Assembly: GCF_028640845.1 (NCBI RefSeq)
Contig: NC_080540.1
Location: 229,632,794 to 229,696,793 of the forward strand
From: Ahaetulla prasina
Lineage: Eukaryota; Chordata; Lepidosauria; Squamata; Colubridae
Length of the DNA: 64,000 bases
Reading direction: 5' to 3'
The notes beneath the pieces were generated by a model, which was not told the DNA's origin, did not search any database, and worked only from the letters and a program-made list of their open reading frames with translations. Shown piece after piece: positions 62,379-64,000 of this stretch. Both the position numbers and the translations under genes were made by a program. The number at the start of each line of letters is the position of its first letter. The stretch's first letter is position 1.

Positions 62379-64000
62379 GTAGCATGTTATTTATTTATAA
62401 TTTTCTAATAACTTTTTTGCACTGAATATCTCATATCAATTGACAGACAAGATATGTCTCAATTCTAATTGCTTTTCAATAGTAAAATATTTTAACTCTG
62501 ATAAGTATATTGCTTAAACGTTTTTAAACAAAACCCTCATTTATTTTCATCAATAATTTCCTTTGCAATGCCAGCTATTCATTTTTCTAGAGCTACTAAA
62601 AATACCCAGAATTTAAAAAAAAACAACCTTTTTTAAAATGTTCCTTTCTCTATAACCCAAGGAAGAAGTGGCATAGTTTAAAATGCCACTAAACCTCTGG
62701 GCTTTTCCAGCACTCAGTTTTGATTATCAAGAAGGAAATGTTTTGGAACAAATTACATTCTTCGGAACATTTAGGAGTCCATTGTTCAGGACTACAACTT
62801 TTTGTAAATGCTACCGTTCCCCAAAGTCAGCAAAGTTATCTTCATTTGCTACAAAGGGACAACATTCCCATTCATGCAATACAAAAAGGAAAAAGGATAG
62901 CATTTACCATGGACAGTGGTAGTACAAAAAGAGTGGTTTGATGTAGTGTTAAGACACCAGGCTAGAAACCAGGAGCTGTGTGTTCTAGTCCCCTTTGAAG
63001 CATGAAGCCAGCTGGATGACCTTGGAGCAGTCACTCACTCTCAGCCCTAGGAAGAAGATCATGGCAAAACACTTTGAGTATCTTGCCAAGAAAACTGCAG
63101 GAACTGCAGACATTCGCCAAGAATCAAGAGTGACTTGAAGGCACAAATAAAATTAAAAAATGGTGACGAGCAGCCCTTTCCTCTTATAAATTACATTGTG
63201 ACATAAGCACTTGGCTTTTGTGTATACAGCTGTTGTCTTTTTACTGATCAGCAATACATGTAAAGGCCTCCAGCATGCAGATAAACCTGTTTGCTCAAAC
63301 CATATTTTTGTCTTTGATTTCACAGTGGGGCTTATGAAAGGGAGGGACTGCTCAGAGGTCTCGAAACTGAACTGTGCACAGATTATCCAAGAAATGCTGG
63401 ACAATTATACACTCCTTTACTGTGACCATTACAGAATTTACTGAAATAATTGTATTTCCACCTGTTAGTTTTACTGTTTTAAATGGAAGGTTTCAGTCTG
63501 ATCGTTTCTTAAACAGAATGGTGGAATGGGCTCTTAGTTAACAAAAGGCCCAGGTTTAAATTCCAAAACTTAAATGATGAGTTTAAAAAATAATTATACC
63601 CAATAAATGAGAATATAGTTTTCTCTAATGGCTACCAGTGTAAGATTGTCACATGGAAGGTTAAAAGGAGGGACTTTCACACATTTACTTATGCAGAGGC
63701 CTGGGAAGGCTGAAACAAATACAGACATACAACTTGTATTAACTTTCTGAACTAGGAGTGATTCCTTCCTCTTACTTAAATTCAAATGTAGCATAACACA
63801 AATGGCCCACATCCCCTTATTCTTCTTCCAGTCTTTCCAACGCCTTGCTTCCCTTTCCCTTTAAATGTTTGAATTCAAGATCAGCTTTTTATTATTTACT
63901 TATGCATATCCTACATATCCTTTATTATTTTTACAAATAACTCACGGCAGTGAACATAACTAATACTCCTCCCTCCTCCTATTTCCCGCACAACAACAAC
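62379..64000 (+). other. TJP2: TJP2 intron 2, partial
   Basis: Begins GTAGCA and runs to the window edge. It contains a tRNA-type SINE at about 62930-63160 and otherwise AT-rich sequence. I do not find the PDZ1-encoding exon. Confidence 0.85.
62930..63160 (+). mobile_element. tRNA-derived SINE
   Basis: GTGGTTTGATGTAGTGTTAAGACACCAGG head, GCTGGATGACCTTGGAGCAGTCACTCACTCTCAGCCCTA body, and a distinctive tail with TATCTTGCCAAGAAAACTGC and GAGTGACTTGAAGGCACAAATAAAA. Confidence 0.75.

Noticed and set aside
63211..63444. Acceptor-like TTTGATTTCACAG near 63324 followed by an open frame to TGA
   Set aside because: The peptide does not match the PDZ1 region expected for the next TJP2 exon and there is no donor; probably a chance frame.

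Overview
This is a vertebrate nuclear genome window, most likely from a squamate and probably an advanced (colubroid) snake. The reasons are the FXN-TJP2 gene order, spliced exons in an AT-rich background, two Sauria-type SINEs ending in ACCTTT repeats, an AGAAT/AATAG microsatellite attached to a CR1/L3-like 3' end, several L2/CR1-clade LINE tails, and many hAT-type miniature elements with perfect 8-bp target duplications. The species call is inference. Nothing suggests operons, CRISPR arrays or phage.

Layout. The first 2.1 kb holds the last two coding exons of frataxin (FXN), + strand, with a 1.48-kb intron between them. From 2.1 to 9.1 kb is repeat-bearing intergenic DNA: a 742-bp hAT carrying a coiled-coil-like passenger sequence, and an L2-type LINE 3' portion. 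A CpG-rich island at about 9.1-10.9 kb has strong splice donors and a tandemly duplicated ZNF143/THAP11-like motif. A second CpG island at about 36.5-37.4 kb contains the classical first coding exon of TJP2 (ZO-2; 37313-37375). The next TJP2 exon, carrying the conserved Met-Glu-Glu-Leu-Ile start of the shared protein, is at 62325-62378. The rest of TJP2 lies beyond the right edge.

The best candidate for something undescribed is a pair of hidden exons upstream of the classical TJP2 start. One is an open 170-nt segment (18163-18332) ending at a strong phase-2 donor. The other is a 112-nt segment (31309-31420) with good splice sites that needs a phase-2 upstream exon and ends in phase 0. Joined to each other and to the 62.3-kb exon they read without a stop and would give a 94-residue alternative N-terminus, possibly driven from the 9-11 kb island. 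This rests on reading frame and splice phase only.

The remainder is a layered transposon record: TA-flanked MITEs split by LINE, SINE, hAT and LTR insertions; two hAT elements inserted in tandem through one 8-bp target; an LTR next to an inverted partial copy of itself; a decayed Tc1 element; and a Tigger fragment. None of the transposase or reverse-transcriptase reading frames is intact. Stretches between listed features are AT-rich intronic or intergenic DNA in which I recognise nothing.
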